Below, piece by piece: positions 1 to 7,371 of a stretch of DNA of 21,793 nucleotides. Position 1 is the first letter of the stretch. Every line of letters starts with the position of its first letter. The translations under genes were made by a program, and so were the position numbers. The notes under the pieces were generated by a model. The model had not been told where the DNA came from, ran no database searches, and was given only the letters and a program-made list of their open reading frames with translations. This DNA is from CAZYPB01 sp964649265. GTDB taxonomy: Archaea; Micrarchaeota; Micrarchaeia; Burarchaeales; JAKAKT01. The DNA lies in NCBI GenBank assembly GCA_964649265.1, contig CAZYPB010000014.1, positions 1-21,793 on the forward strand, in the 5' to 3' direction.

Positions 1-2
1 AT

Positions 3-185
3 GACATAGTTGAGATAGGTAAATGGCTCAGTGGATCCAAATTTTATTATCTGCAGCAGTTTGTTCCAGATGATGCGTTGACAGAGAGATACAAACGCAT
101 TGCCCCGCACAACGAGGCTAAACTACTGGAATTCAAAAAAATTGCCGAGAGATACTTTTTAAAGGTTGGAGTTAGAGGGATATAG
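3..185 (+). CDS. Probable radical-SAM activating protein (NrdG-like), C-terminal end only
   Basis: The reading frame is open from the window edge and ends at a TAG at 183-185, giving about 60 residues of a C-terminus. The visible tail contains the pattern K-F-Y-Y-L-Q-Q-F-V-P near its start and ends K-V-G-V-R-G-I. A Y-x-L-Q-x-F-x-P element followed by a helix and a terminal V-x-V-R-G resembles the end of archaeal activating proteins of anaerobic ribonucleotide reductase, which are radical-SAM enzymes that generate the glycyl radical. The CxxxCxxC cluster motif that would prove this lies outside the window, so the call rests on tail similarity from memory. The next gene starts 16 bases later on the same strand, which suggests cotranscription. 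A pyruvate formate-lyase activating-type enzyme is the main alternative. Confidence 0.55.
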   Translation, partial: DIVEIGKWLSGSKFYYLQQFVPDDALTERYKRIAPHNEAKLLEFKKIAERYFLKVGVRGI

Positions 186-201
186 ATAGTGAGGTGATTT
201 C

Positions 202-540
202 TTGTTCCATCTCGGTAGAGTTATAAGAGTACTCAGAGGAGGTAAAGAAGAGATTTCAGCAGATGGTAGAGTTCAGGCAGTTCTCATGATGTGGGATGAT
301 AACCTTATGACTTTGGAGGTACACAGGAAACTGGCATCCAAGATAAAGGATGGAGATTTCGTTGTTGTTGATTACAGTCCGATGGAGAAACTCAATGCCC
401 CAGTACCAAAACAGATAATTGTAAAGATATTGAAGGGGAAAACTGCGCAGACACTTTGGGAAAGATTCTCTGAATACCATGACCGAAGAAAACGGTCTGC
501 AGTTAGGCCGCCAACGGAAACGCCCGGCTACATAAGCTGA
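202..540 (+). CDS. Small conserved-looking protein of unknown function
   Basis: A 112-residue protein starting at TTG; the ribosome site GAGGTGAT at 191-198 lies 3-4 bases upstream and supports this start. I do not recognise the family. The first 60 residues are rich in short hydrophobic beta-strand-like runs (G-R-V-I-R-V, V-Q-A-V-L-M-M, G-D-F-V-V-V-D-Y), a pattern compatible with a small beta-barrel such as an OB-like fold. The C-terminal third is basic and helical (K-I-L-K-G-K, then E-Y-H-D-R-R-K-R). There are no membrane segments, signal peptide or cysteines. It sits between the activase-like gene and the P-type ATPase. Its stop codon is only 15 bases before the ATPase start and in the same reading frame, so the three genes probably form one transcript. 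A nucleic-acid-binding role is possible from the fold pattern and charge, but that is inference only. Confidence 0.8.
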   Translation: MFHLGRVIRVLRGGKEEISADGRVQAVLMMWDDNLMTLEVHRKLASKIKDGDFVVVDYSPMEKLNAPVPKQIIVKILKGKTAQTLWERFSEYHDRRKRSAVRPPTETPGYIS

Positions 541-555
541 TTTCTCGGGGTCCAC

Positions 556-3204
556 ATGCCATTAGAATGGGACAAACTAAGCACTAATGAGGCTCTTTCT
601 AGGTTAGGTAGTTCACATGAGGGGCTAGCACATATAGAGATAGGCTTGAGGAAAAGGAAATACGGGCCTAACAGATTAGAGGAAAAAAAAGTAACAAAAA
701 TCCAACTTCTTCTAAGGCAATTCAACAGCATATTCGTTTGGATCCTTATCCTTGCAGCTGTTCTTTCATTCTTTGCAGGGGAGAAACTGAATTCCTACGT
801 AATAATGCTCATTGCCTTGTTCGTGTGCTTCCTGGGATTCTTCCAGGAATATAAGGCAAACAGAGCAGTGGAAGCACTTAAGAAGATGCTTGATCCGCAA
901 GTGAGGGTGATCAGGGAGGGGAAAACAGAAACAGTTCCTGCAAGCTCACTTGTTCCTGGAGACATAATAGTACTAAGCACAGGGTATAAGATCCCGGCTG
1001 ATGCTAAGGTAATTGAAACCTCAGGTTTAAGGCTTGACGAATCTGTTCTCACTGGTGAGAATGAATCAGTAGAGAAACCTGTGGGTTCTCTTCTGTTCAC
1101 TGGCACCCACGTAGTCTTTGGACGATGTAAAGCAGTTGTCTACACAACGGGAATGAACACTCATCTTGGGAACATAGTCAAGCTGATGGATGTATCTGAA
1201 AAGGAAGTTCCATTGCAAGTACAGACAAGAAAGCTTACCAGGAGGATAGCCTATCTTGTTTTTTCCATAAGTGTGTTAACGCTCATTGCTGGAACAGCTC
1301 AGGGATATCCGTTCTTTGAAGCAGCTGTGCTCGCCGTTGCAGTTGCTGTTGCAGGGATGCCAGAAGCACTTCCACTTACTGTTACTATCGCACTTGCAAT
1401 AGGAATGAAAAAGATGGCTAAGCACAACGCAATCCCTAAAACAATGACTGCCGTAGAGACCCTTGGTTCTGTTACAATGATATGCACGGATAAAACCGGA
1501 ACAATAACAAAAAACCAAATGACTGTAACCAGGGTCTTTGTTGATGGAGAGGGATTAACAGTAACTGGTGATGGATACGAAGTTGAAGGTCGGTTTGAGT
1601 TCTCTGGTGCTAGGATAGAACATGCAAAAAGACCTACACTTAGAAAGCTCCTTCTGTCAACTGTTCTATGTAATGATGCAGAGATAAACGAAAAGGATAA
1701 TAGGTGGAAAGTTTTGGGAACCCCAACTGAAGGGGCTCTTCTTGTTGCTGCTGCAAAGGCAGACATATGGAAAAGGGACCTGACGAAAAAGCATCAAAGG
1801 GTTTTCGAGATTCCATTTACCTCGGAAACAAAGAACATGATAACTGTAAACAAGTATGATGGAAAAGAAGCTGCATTTCTTAAGGGAGCGCTCGAGAAAG
1901 TGCTGCACCGATGTAATAGAATAGAAGAGATGGGGAATATTAGGAAGCTTGAGAAATCGGATATGAAAAGGATAATGGAGATCGATCATGATATGGCATC
2001 TGGTGCCCTGAGAATACTTGCTGTTGCATATAAACCAATCACCGGGAAGGCATACGTGTCTAAAATAGAGGATGGATTCATATTCCTTGGGCTTGTAGGT
2101 ATGTTCGATCCCCCGAGGAAAGGAGTGCAGGAGTCAATAGCAGAGTGTAAAGAAGCTGGAGTTAGAGTAGTCATGATAACCGGAGACCATCACAGAACAG
2201 CACTTGCTGTTGCCGAGAGAATAGGTCTTGGTGGGGGCAAGGTAATAACAGGAACTGAATTGGATGAGATGTCAGATAAGGATCTTTCTGAAATAATAAA
2301 TTCTGTCTCGGTGTTTGCAAGAACCCACCCAGAGCAGAAGCTTAGGATAGTTAATGCATATAAGAACAAGGGACATATAGTTGCAATGACTGGAGATGGT
2401 GTTAATGATGCTCCTGCAATAAAAAGCGCCCATGTTGGGGTCGCAATGGGGATGGCGGGCACAGACGTAAGTTCTGAAGCTGCAGATATCGTTCTCCAGG
2501 ATGATGACTTTTCAACAATAGTTGAAGCAATAAGGATGGGAAGAGGGATTTATGAAAATCTGAGGAAATTTACTGGATTCTTGCTTTCCGGAAACGCAGC
2601 CGAAGTTTCCATAACATTGGTTGCATTCTTAATGCTTCCTTTCCTTGGGTTCGAACTTGTTGCTCCACTACTTGCGCTCCAGATACTGCTTATAAACTTG
2701 ATAATTGACGAGATGCCCGCTGTTGCTCTTGGTGTGGATCCAGTTAGAAACGAAGTGATGAGAAGACCCCCGAGGAAACCAAGGGAATCACTTCTTTCAA
2801 AAAACGATCTCTTTATGGTTACATTTACTGGAGCCTATATTGCCTTGCTTACTGTTGTTGTTTTTATAACAAACCTAATTGACCACAATATAGATGTCGC
2901 AAGAACAATGACTGTAGCTACTTTGGTTTTCTTTGAGTTGTTCAACGTGTTCAACTTCAGGTCCCTTAGAGAATCTGTTCTTAACGGAGGATTATATTGG
3001 AACAAATGGATGGCCATAGCCATAACTGGTTCTGTAACTGTCCTTATGTTGGTCATATATGTGCCTCAGGCTCAGCACACGTTTAACACAGTACCACTTA
3101 CACTTGAACAACTGGCACTTGTCTTTGCAATAGGAACAACGATAATACCAGTAATGGAACTGAGAAAATTCGTTGCATCGAAAATACCAGGAATGGAATA
3201 TTAG
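556..3204 (+). CDS. P-type cation-transporting ATPase, calcium (P2) type
   Basis: An 882-residue membrane pump that should use ATP to move Ca2+ or a similar cation across the membrane. The order is typical of P2 ATPases: cation ATPase N-terminal domain (about 1-55), M1-M2, actuator domain with T-G-E at 166-168, M3-M4 with P-E-A-L-P around E270, phosphorylation motif D-K-T-G-T with D312, nucleotide-binding domain, hinge motif G-D-G-V-N-D at 613-618, then M5-M10. Most Ca2+ ligands known from SERCA have counterparts: E270 (M4), N680 and E683 (M5), N714 and D718 (M6), E794 (M8). The residue matching SERCA Thr799 is isoleucine (N-L-I-I-D), so site I may be altered. The actuator loop reads T-G-E-N rather than T-G-E-S. 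Length is normal for the family. Na+ or Mn2+ transport cannot be excluded. Its stop overlaps the stop of the opposing ferritin-like gene by four bases. Confidence 0.93.
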   Translation: MPLEWDKLSTNEALSRLGSSHEGLAHIEIGLRKRKYGPNRLEEKKVTKIQLLLRQFNSIFVWILILAAVLSFFAGEKLNSYVIMLIALFVCFLGFFQEYKANRAVEALKKMLDPQVRVIREGKTETVPASSLVPGDIIVLSTGYKIPADAKVIETSGLRLDESVLTGENESVEKPVGSLLFTGTHVVFGRCKAVVYTTGMNTHLGNIVKLMDVSEKEVPLQVQTRKLTRRIAYLVFSISVLTLIAGTAQGYPFFEAAVLAVAVAVAGMPEALPLTVTIALAIGMKKMAKHNAIPKTMTAVETLGSVTMICTDKTGTITKNQMTVTRVFVDGEGLTVTGDGYEVEGRFEFSGARIEHAKRPTLRKLLLSTVLCNDAEINEKDNRWKVLGTPTEGALLVAAAKADIWKRDLTKKHQRVFEIPFTSETKNMITVNKYDGKEAAFLKGALEKVLHRCNRIEEMGNIRKLEKSDMKRIMEIDHDMASGALRILAVAYKPITGKAYVSKIEDGFIFLGLVGMFDPPRKGVQESIAECKEAGVRVVMITGDHHRTALAVAERIGLGGGKVITGTELDEMSDKDLSEIINSVSVFARTHPEQKLRIVNAYKNKGHIVAMTGDGVNDAPAIKSAHVGVAMGMAGTDVSSEAADIVLQDDDFSTIVEAIRMGRGIYENLRKFTGFLLSGNAAEVSITLVAFLMLPFLGFELVAPLLALQILLINLIIDEMPAVALGVDPVRNEVMRRPPRKPRESLLSKNDLFMVTFTGAYIALLTVVVFITNLIDHNIDVARTMTVATLVFFELFNVFNFRSLRESVLNGGLYWNKWMAIAITGSVTVLMLVIYVPQAQHTFNTVPLTLEQLALVFAIGTTIIPVMELRKFVASKIPGMEY

Positions 3205-3689
3205 CCTCCATCTAAACTGAAGTGTTCATCTAAACCTGACCAATACCCGTGTGTTGATATGCTCTCTAGGAGGTACACTATCCATTCAAGATGCTGTTCC
3301 TCCTCTTTTATTATCGTCTGTAGCCCTGACCTCAGTTCTTCTTCCTCTGCAGTATTGAGAGAGGACTCATAGAACTCAATAGATCTCTTTTCATTGCCCA
3401 TTGCACGTTTGAGTATCTCCTGATCAACAGATGTATTTTCATTTTTAGTATAATCGTGGTGTTCAGGAAATATACGGGGAACCACAAGGTCTTTTAGTGC
3501 TCCAGGGTCTTTTCCTTTTGAACTAAGCATCGATTCAAAGAAATTCTTATGCCTTCGCTCTTCTTCGACAAGGAATAGAAGCGTCTGTTTTCCATTTTCA
3601 TCGGTTATTCTCTCAGCAGATTTGGAGTAGTATTCTATTCCTTCCTCCTCTATCCTAATTGCCTTTGACAGTATCTCACCAACATCCAT
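3201..3689 (-). CDS. Ferritin-like diiron protein (rubrerythrin family)
   Basis: A 162-residue, mostly helical protein. Two helix pairs carry diiron-type ligands: an E-rich start (residues 14-16) followed by E44-x-x-H47, and E100 followed by E130-x-x-H133. This is the pattern of the rubrerythrin/ferritin-like superfamily, whose members handle peroxide or iron. There is no C-terminal rubredoxin domain with CxxC pairs, so electron donation would have to come from another protein. The start at 3689 is chosen because an AAGGTGAT ribosome site lies directly upstream; a longer reading frame to 3806 would run through the end of the debranching enzyme gene. The gap to that upstream gene is four bases, and the ribosome site lies in its last codons, so the two are almost certainly cotranscribed. 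The exact oxidant or metal substrate cannot be read from the sequence. Confidence 0.85.
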   Translation of the reverse strand: MDVGEILSKAIRIEEEGIEYYSKSAERITDENGKQTLLFLVEEERRHKNFFESMLSSKGKDPGALKDLVVPRIFPEHHDYTKNENTSVDQEILKRAMGNEKRSIEFYESSLNTAEEEELRSGLQTIIKEEEQHLEWIVYLLESISTHGYWSGLDEHFSLDGG

Positions 3690-3693
3690 CAAA

Positions 3694-5595
3694 TCACCTT
3701 CCGTATTCGGATATGGTCCTAAGCCACTCCGCAACTCCCCAGGCCTGTGAGAAACATCCTCTTGGTTGAAGCGATTCTGCTTCAAAAAGCTCCGGGACGG
3801 TCCCAATCCCTCTTTGATTTATAAAACTTTTTAGTTTGTCTGTTAACAATGACGCTTTGTTTTTTCCTTCCAATCTGTTGCTTGAATCTATGTAGGGGCC
3901 AATCAGCCAGCTCCAAACAGTCCCGTTGTGATATGCGCTATCTCTCTTTAGCCTGTCCCCAGAATATGTTGGGCAATACTTCGGATCCCTTTTTGTCAGT
4001 GAACGAAGGCCATATGGAGTAAGTAGCTCATCTCGCACAGATTTCAACACCTGCATCTCTTTTTTCTTGTTAAGCAACCTAAATTGGAGGCTTAAAACAA
4101 ATATCTGATTTGGCCTTATGGATGGATCATCTGGGTCTATTGTATCATAAAGACAGTCTGTATCATCATTCCAGAACTTTGCGAAACTCTGCTTAACTGT
4201 TTTCGATAGATGGTTCATTTTTGTTGCAAAGGATCTCTCCCCAAACCTATCTGCAAGAATATGTGAGATCTTCAGGGCATTGTACCACAATGCATTTACC
4301 TCAACTGGCTTCCCGTTTCTCGGAGTTACTGGGAATCCGTTCACCTGTGCATCCATCCAAGTGAGCCCAGGACCACATGTTATAAGATAATCCTTATCTG
4401 ATCTCACTCCATCGGTTCCTGAGAGATAAGAATCGACTACATTCTTTATTGGTTCCCAAAGACGTTTTCTCATAAACGTTTCATCATCTGTCTTCTCAAG
4501 ATATTTGTAAGCAGAATTCACAAACCAAAGTGACGCATCAGCAGAGTTGTATGATGCACCTGCACCTGTATCAGAGAATACATTTGGGACAAGACCATTA
4601 TACATCGTCTGCGCAAATGTATCCAATATAGAACGCGCTAACTCAAATCTGCCGTTGGTTAATGTGAGGCCGGGAAGAGAGATCATTGAGTCCCTGCCCC
4701 AGTCAGAGAACCAATGGTATCCTGCTATTATGCTGTTGGAGGATGTTGATTTCCTCTTTACTAGAAATGAGTCTGCTGAGTAAACCAGTTCTTCTGGGAC
4801 AAGCGGGTTTGCCTGTTTTTTTAGTTTTTTGAAGCGCATTAATTCGGATTGGTAGAGGTGCCGGGGGTTATTGTCCAATACGGTTCCATCGGTTGCGATT
4901 ATGTTAAAGGAAGCTTCGTTATCTATACATATGTTAAATGAGCCGGGGGAGAAATGATTGTCTTTGTTTCCCTCCCCCCTGAAAGTTTCAAAATCATAAA
5001 TCATGTTTTCATACCAAGCTTCGGTGGGGGAATAGGTGCAAAGATCTGACTCAACAATAAGTGAAGTTCTTTCGTTGTTTTTTATTACTACTCTGTTCTG
5101 CCCAGGAATCTGGGAGAACGCTATCTTGGCGTAGGTATTTCCATGAAAGTCTCTATCGTTTATCAATGGAACTATCTGAAGAACCGCTCTGGCCGGTGTC
5201 CTAACTTCATATCGTACTATTGTCGCATTGCTTCCATGGACCATAAATACTGTTTTCTTTAATTGGAAATTTTCTGTTCTGTAAATGAAGGTTGGGAAAG
5301 GAGACAACGAAAACGAATTAAGGCCCACATATCCTTTTGGGTATACTGCCCCGGGGTATTTGTTTGTTGAGAGCTGTTCTTTTTTTCCATTCGATTCTAT
5401 TGTCTCTTCTAATTTGGAAAGAAGAAGCATTCTGTCAACTGGTGGATTCAAGGATGCCACAAGAAGACCGTGGTATTTTCGGGTGTTGGCTCCGATTATC
5501 GTTGAGGAAGCGTATCCTCCTATTCCATTTGCAACAAGCCATTCCTTGTTCCATCCCTTCTCATAGGTAAGCAAACCGCCAGTTATTGAGAGCAT
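3694..5595 (-). CDS. Glycogen debranching enzyme (amylo-alpha-1,6-glucosidase type)
   Basis: A 633-residue cytoplasmic enzyme expected to remove alpha-1,6 branch stubs from glycogen or a similar storage glucan. The N-terminal part (about 1-240) begins with the G-W-N-K-E-W-L-V-x-N-G-I-G-G-Y motif of the bacterial/archaeal debranching enzyme N-terminal domain. The C-terminal part is an alpha/alpha-barrel glucosidase domain with W-F-S-D-W-G-R-D near 295-302, T-W-M-D-A near 412-416 (D415 a probable catalytic acid), A-Y-H-N-G-T-V-W near 554-561 and P-E-L-F-E-A near 601. I place the start at the ATG at 5595: a TATA-like run sits 26 bases upstream, which fits a leaderless mRNA, whereas a TTG six codons earlier has no ribosome site. 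The enzyme implies that this organism makes or uses glycogen. It heads a two-gene unit with the ferritin-like protein. Confidence 0.93.
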   Translation of the reverse strand: MLSITGGLLTYEKGWNKEWLVANGIGGYASSTIIGANTRKYHGLLVASLNPPVDRMLLLSKLEETIESNGKKEQLSTNKYPGAVYPKGYVGLNSFSLSPFPTFIYRTENFQLKKTVFMVHGSNATIVRYEVRTPARAVLQIVPLINDRDFHGNTYAKIAFSQIPGQNRVVIKNNERTSLIVESDLCTYSPTEAWYENMIYDFETFRGEGNKDNHFSPGSFNICIDNEASFNIIATDGTVLDNNPRHLYQSELMRFKKLKKQANPLVPEELVYSADSFLVKRKSTSSNSIIAGYHWFSDWGRDSMISLPGLTLTNGRFELARSILDTFAQTMYNGLVPNVFSDTGAGASYNSADASLWFVNSAYKYLEKTDDETFMRKRLWEPIKNVVDSYLSGTDGVRSDKDYLITCGPGLTWMDAQVNGFPVTPRNGKPVEVNALWYNALKISHILADRFGERSFATKMNHLSKTVKQSFAKFWNDDTDCLYDTIDPDDPSIRPNQIFVLSLQFRLLNKKKEMQVLKSVRDELLTPYGLRSLTKRDPKYCPTYSGDRLKRDSAYHNGTVWSWLIGPYIDSSNRLEGKNKASLLTDKLKSFINQRGIGTVPELFEAESLQPRGCFSQAWGVAEWLRTISEYGR

Positions 5596-5615
5596 AAAGA
5601 GGTCTCTCAGCAAGC

Positions 5616-5625
5616 TTTTTTAAAC
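5616..5625 (-). promoter_or_regulatory. TATA box for the debranching enzyme gene
   Basis: Read on the minus strand this is GTTTAAAAAA, an A/T-rich TATA-like element centred about 26 bases before the ATG at 5595. That spacing predicts transcription starting at or next to the start codon, consistent with the lack of a convincing ribosome site there. Confidence 0.5.
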
Positions 5626-5642
5626 TAACACCCATGACCTGT

Positions 5643-5698
5643 CCTCGTGACTTCGAGGGAAAAATATATATATCTATCTGGTAATACCTCTTCGAGGT
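5643..5698. repeat. Repeated CTTCGAGG, each copy in an inverted repeat, flanking a TATA box
   Basis: The octamer CTTCGAGG occurs at 5651-5658 and again at 5690-5697, 39 bases apart. Each copy is the right half of a small palindrome: CCTCG (5643-5647) with CGAGG (5654-5658), and ACCTC (5686-5690) with GAGGT (5694-5698). The two copies bracket the TATA box of the small repeat protein. The second copy covers its ribosome site. It could be a paired operator, or an RNA hairpin hiding the ribosome site if transcription starts far enough upstream. Chance is possible given the shortness. Confidence 0.4.
5660..5673 (+). promoter_or_regulatory. Strong TATA box for the small two-repeat protein
   Basis: A 14-base alternating A/T run (AAAAATATATATAT), the most pronounced TATA element in the window, lies about 35-40 bases before the ATG at 5706. 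This leaves room for a short leader carrying the GAGGTGG ribosome site at 5694-5700. It suggests high expression. Confidence 0.6.
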
Positions 5699-5705
5699 GG
5701 AACTC

Positions 5706-5921
5706 ATGGGAAAAAGAGTTGGTAAGGAAAAGGTTGAAAGACAACCAGGATATCTTTATTATGTAGGAAAAGACGGCCACGTTTGGAGAGCCCCCATGAA
5801 GAGAAACAAAAGGGGTACAAAGAAGAGAGTAGGCACTGAGAAGATTGACAAGAAATCAGGCTACATGTACTACCTGGACAAGGCTGGATTCGTGGCTGAG
5901 GCGAAGATGAAGAACGCTTAA
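5706..5921 (+). CDS. Small basic protein made of two 30-residue repeats
   Basis: A 71-residue, lysine-rich protein. I choose the ATG at 5706 because GAGGTGG at 5694-5700 is a well-spaced ribosome site; a GTG three codons earlier lies inside that site. The protein is two copies of one unit, residues 3-32 and 40-69, with 16 of 30 positions identical by hand count. The shared pattern is K-R-V-G-x-E-K, then G-Y-x-Y-Y, then K-x-G-x-V and A-x-M-K. Such a G-Y-x-Y-Y...G-x-V unit looks like a short beta-hairpin. I recall similar short two-repeat proteins as conserved hypotheticals in archaea, but I know no assigned function. High positive charge, small size and a strong promoter fit an abundant nucleic-acid- or ribosome-associated protein, which is inference. 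It is monocistronic, followed by a T-rich terminator. Confidence 0.85.
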   Translation: MGKRVGKEKVERQPGYLYYVGKDGHVWRAPMKRNKRGTKKRVGTEKIDKKSGYMYYLDKAGFVAEAKMKNA

Positions 5922-5960
5922 GTTTTTCTTCTTCTTTTTTTATTTTCTTTTATTTGTTTT
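5922..5960 (+). terminator. T-rich transcription terminator
   Basis: Directly after the stop codon of the small repeat protein, the + strand carries several runs of four to seven T separated by single C, A or G bases. Archaeal RNA polymerase terminates at such oligo-T tracts. The tract runs into the 3' end of the opposing fumarase gene. Confidence 0.65.
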
Positions 5961-6497
5961 GTACAGTGATTTTCCTCTGGAATCTATTGAAACTATGAGC
6001 GGACCAAATCTCTGGACCTCTAGTTCCCATATGCCTTCAGCCATGCCCATCTCACGCCAATGGTAATCAAGGACTCGTTTAACTGCAGACGCTCCAACTG
6101 CTGCACACCCGCCAGTAAATGATAGGTAAACACATTTTCCTTTCATGAAATCGATTACTTTTGAATCCATTCCTCCTTTTCCTATAATGGCCCTTATCCC
6201 AAGCTTATCTATAAGTTTCGGGGTGAATTGATTCATTCGTGAGCTTGTAGTTGGGCCTAGGGAAACTGTTTTCCATTCTGAATTATCTTTTTTCATTATC
6301 GGACCTGCATGAAAAATCACATTTGATCTGTTGAACTTGAATGGAGGTCTTGTTTTCAATAGTCTCCTGTGTGCTGCATCCCTTGCGGTAAATATCACTC
6401 CGTCTAAGTAAACGAAGTCACCTGCCGTGAGGGATAGGATTTTCTTTAATGGCAGAGGAGTAGATAGGATCATTTCAATCAGTCCACGTGTGTCCAT
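5940..6497 (-). CDS. fumB: Fumarate hydratase (class I, Fe-S), beta subunit
   Basis: The C-terminal half-enzyme of two-subunit class I fumarase/tartrate dehydratase, which interconverts fumarate and malate together with the alpha subunit. Visible family motifs include L-x-T-P-L near 11-15, A-G-D near 25-27, A-R-D-A-A-H-R-R at 38-45, H-A-G-P at 63-66, G-P-T-T-S-S-R-M at 81-88 and G-K-G-G-M at 106-110. Length (185 residues) is normal. The start is uncertain: the ATG at 6497 overlaps the alpha gene by 23 bases, while a second ATG at 6473 lies one base after the alpha stop and would begin the protein just before its conserved L-x-T-P motif. Neither has a clear ribosome site. L-tartrate dehydratase is the alternative specificity. 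The symbol follows archaeal two-subunit usage, not the separate E. coli FumB. Confidence 0.88.
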   Translation of the reverse strand: MDTRGLIEMILSTPLPLKKILSLTAGDFVYLDGVIFTARDAAHRRLLKTRPPFKFNRSNVIFHAGPIMKKDNSEWKTVSLGPTTSSRMNQFTPKLIDKLGIRAIIGKGGMDSKVIDFMKGKCVYLSFTGGCAAVGASAVKRVLDYHWREMGMAEGIWELEVQRFGPLIVSIDSRGKSLYKTNKRK

Positions 6498-7329
6498 GCC
6501 TGCTTAGCCTTACGCTTGCTCTTCTGGAAGCCCAGCATGATATTGTAAACGCAACTGGCATTGTGGCAGTGTGGCATGCTGATTTCTCTACATTGACTCC
6601 CAAACAGGTGGTGTTTCCCCCCAGGCCCATCGGCCCGATTCCGCTTTTATTTATTACTGACAGAAGCCTCTTTTCAAAAAGCGCAACAGATCTCTCTACA
6701 TTTCTTTTCTTTAGGGATCTAATTGATGCTTTCTTAGCAAGCTGCATGCATCTCTCGCTTGTGCCGCCTATCCCTATCCCAAAAACATATGGAGGACATG
6801 GTCGGCCGCCCATAAATGAAACATGTTCCAATACTTTTTTCTCTATCTCCGTATATCCCTCCCCGGGAGTTAGAAGTATAAGTTTCCCCATGTTTTCTGT
6901 CCCTGCTCCTTTTGGAACAAATGTTATTTCGATATTATTTCCATCTGACATCTCATAATGCATGATGGGAATACCCTTTCCAGAATTATCAGTGCTGTTC
7001 TTTCTAGTTATGGGATCCACAATGTTTGGCCTGAGGAGTGATCTCTTTGTACATTCAACCAATGCATGGGAGAGTTCTTCTTCAACATTAAATATGTATT
7101 TGCATCTTCTGCCAATTCGCACATAGAAAACTGGGATTCCAGTATCCTGGCACAGTGGAACTTCGTCCCTTTTTGCTATCTCTATGTTTTTTAGAATAAG
7201 AGAAAGCTGAGCCTTTGCTATCCTGTTTCTCTCTTTCCGGTATGCAATTCTAAGTGCATCCTTTATGTCATCAGGCACTGTTGTGACCCCACGCTCTATA
7301 AGGCCGCGTAAAATTTCCTTTAAATACAT
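6475..7329 (-). CDS. fumA: Fumarate hydratase (class I, Fe-S), alpha subunit
   Basis: The N-terminal half-enzyme of two-subunit class I fumarase, 284 residues. It carries the three cysteines expected to hold the [4Fe-4S] cluster: C60 in C-Q-D-T-G, C178 in R-P-C-P-P followed by G-I-G-I-G-G, and C265 in C-W-A-S-R-R. Their spacing is similar to that in single-chain class I fumarases. The start at ATG 7329 is preferred over a GTG three codons upstream because an A/T-rich TATA-like element lies about 26 bases away and there is no ribosome site. The C-terminus after the C-W-A-S-R-R motif overlaps the beta gene. An oxygen-labile fumarase fits an anaerobic or microaerobic life. In a genome this compact, fumarase could serve a partial TCA segment or aspartate/purine recycling; the window does not decide this. 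Confidence 0.9.
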   Translation of the reverse strand: MYLKEILRGLIERGVTTVPDDIKDALRIAYRKERNRIAKAQLSLILKNIEIAKRDEVPLCQDTGIPVFYVRIGRRCKYIFNVEEELSHALVECTKRSLLRPNIVDPITRKNSTDNSGKGIPIMHYEMSDGNNIEITFVPKGAGTENMGKLILLTPGEGYTEIEKKVLEHVSFMGGRPCPPYVFGIGIGGTSERCMQLAKKASIRSLKKRNVERSVALFEKRLLSVINKSGIGPMGLGGNTTCLGVNVEKSACHTATMPVAFTISCWASRRASVRLSRHGHTWTD

Positions 7330-7350
7330 GATAAGCACTTGGTAAACAAC

Positions 7351-7360
7351 AAATAAAAAG
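7351..7360 (-). promoter_or_regulatory. TATA box for the fumarase genes
   Basis: On the minus strand the sequence CTTTTTATTT is centred about 26 bases before the ATG at 7329, the distance expected for a leaderless transcript. It lies in the 42-base gap after the membrane protein gene, so the fumarase genes may have their own promoter in addition to readthrough. Confidence 0.4.
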
Positions 7361-7371
7361 CTGAAGGAGAG

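Noticed and set aside
3690..3806. A longer ferritin-like protein beginning at 3806
   Set aside because: The extra 39 codons lie inside the debranching enzyme gene in another frame, and AAGGTGAT immediately precedes the ATG at 3689.
6488..6958. A 156-codon plus-strand reading frame opposite the fumarase genes
   Set aside because: It lies antisense to the conserved alpha subunit, has no ribosome site or promoter, and its composition is that of a complementary-strand shadow.
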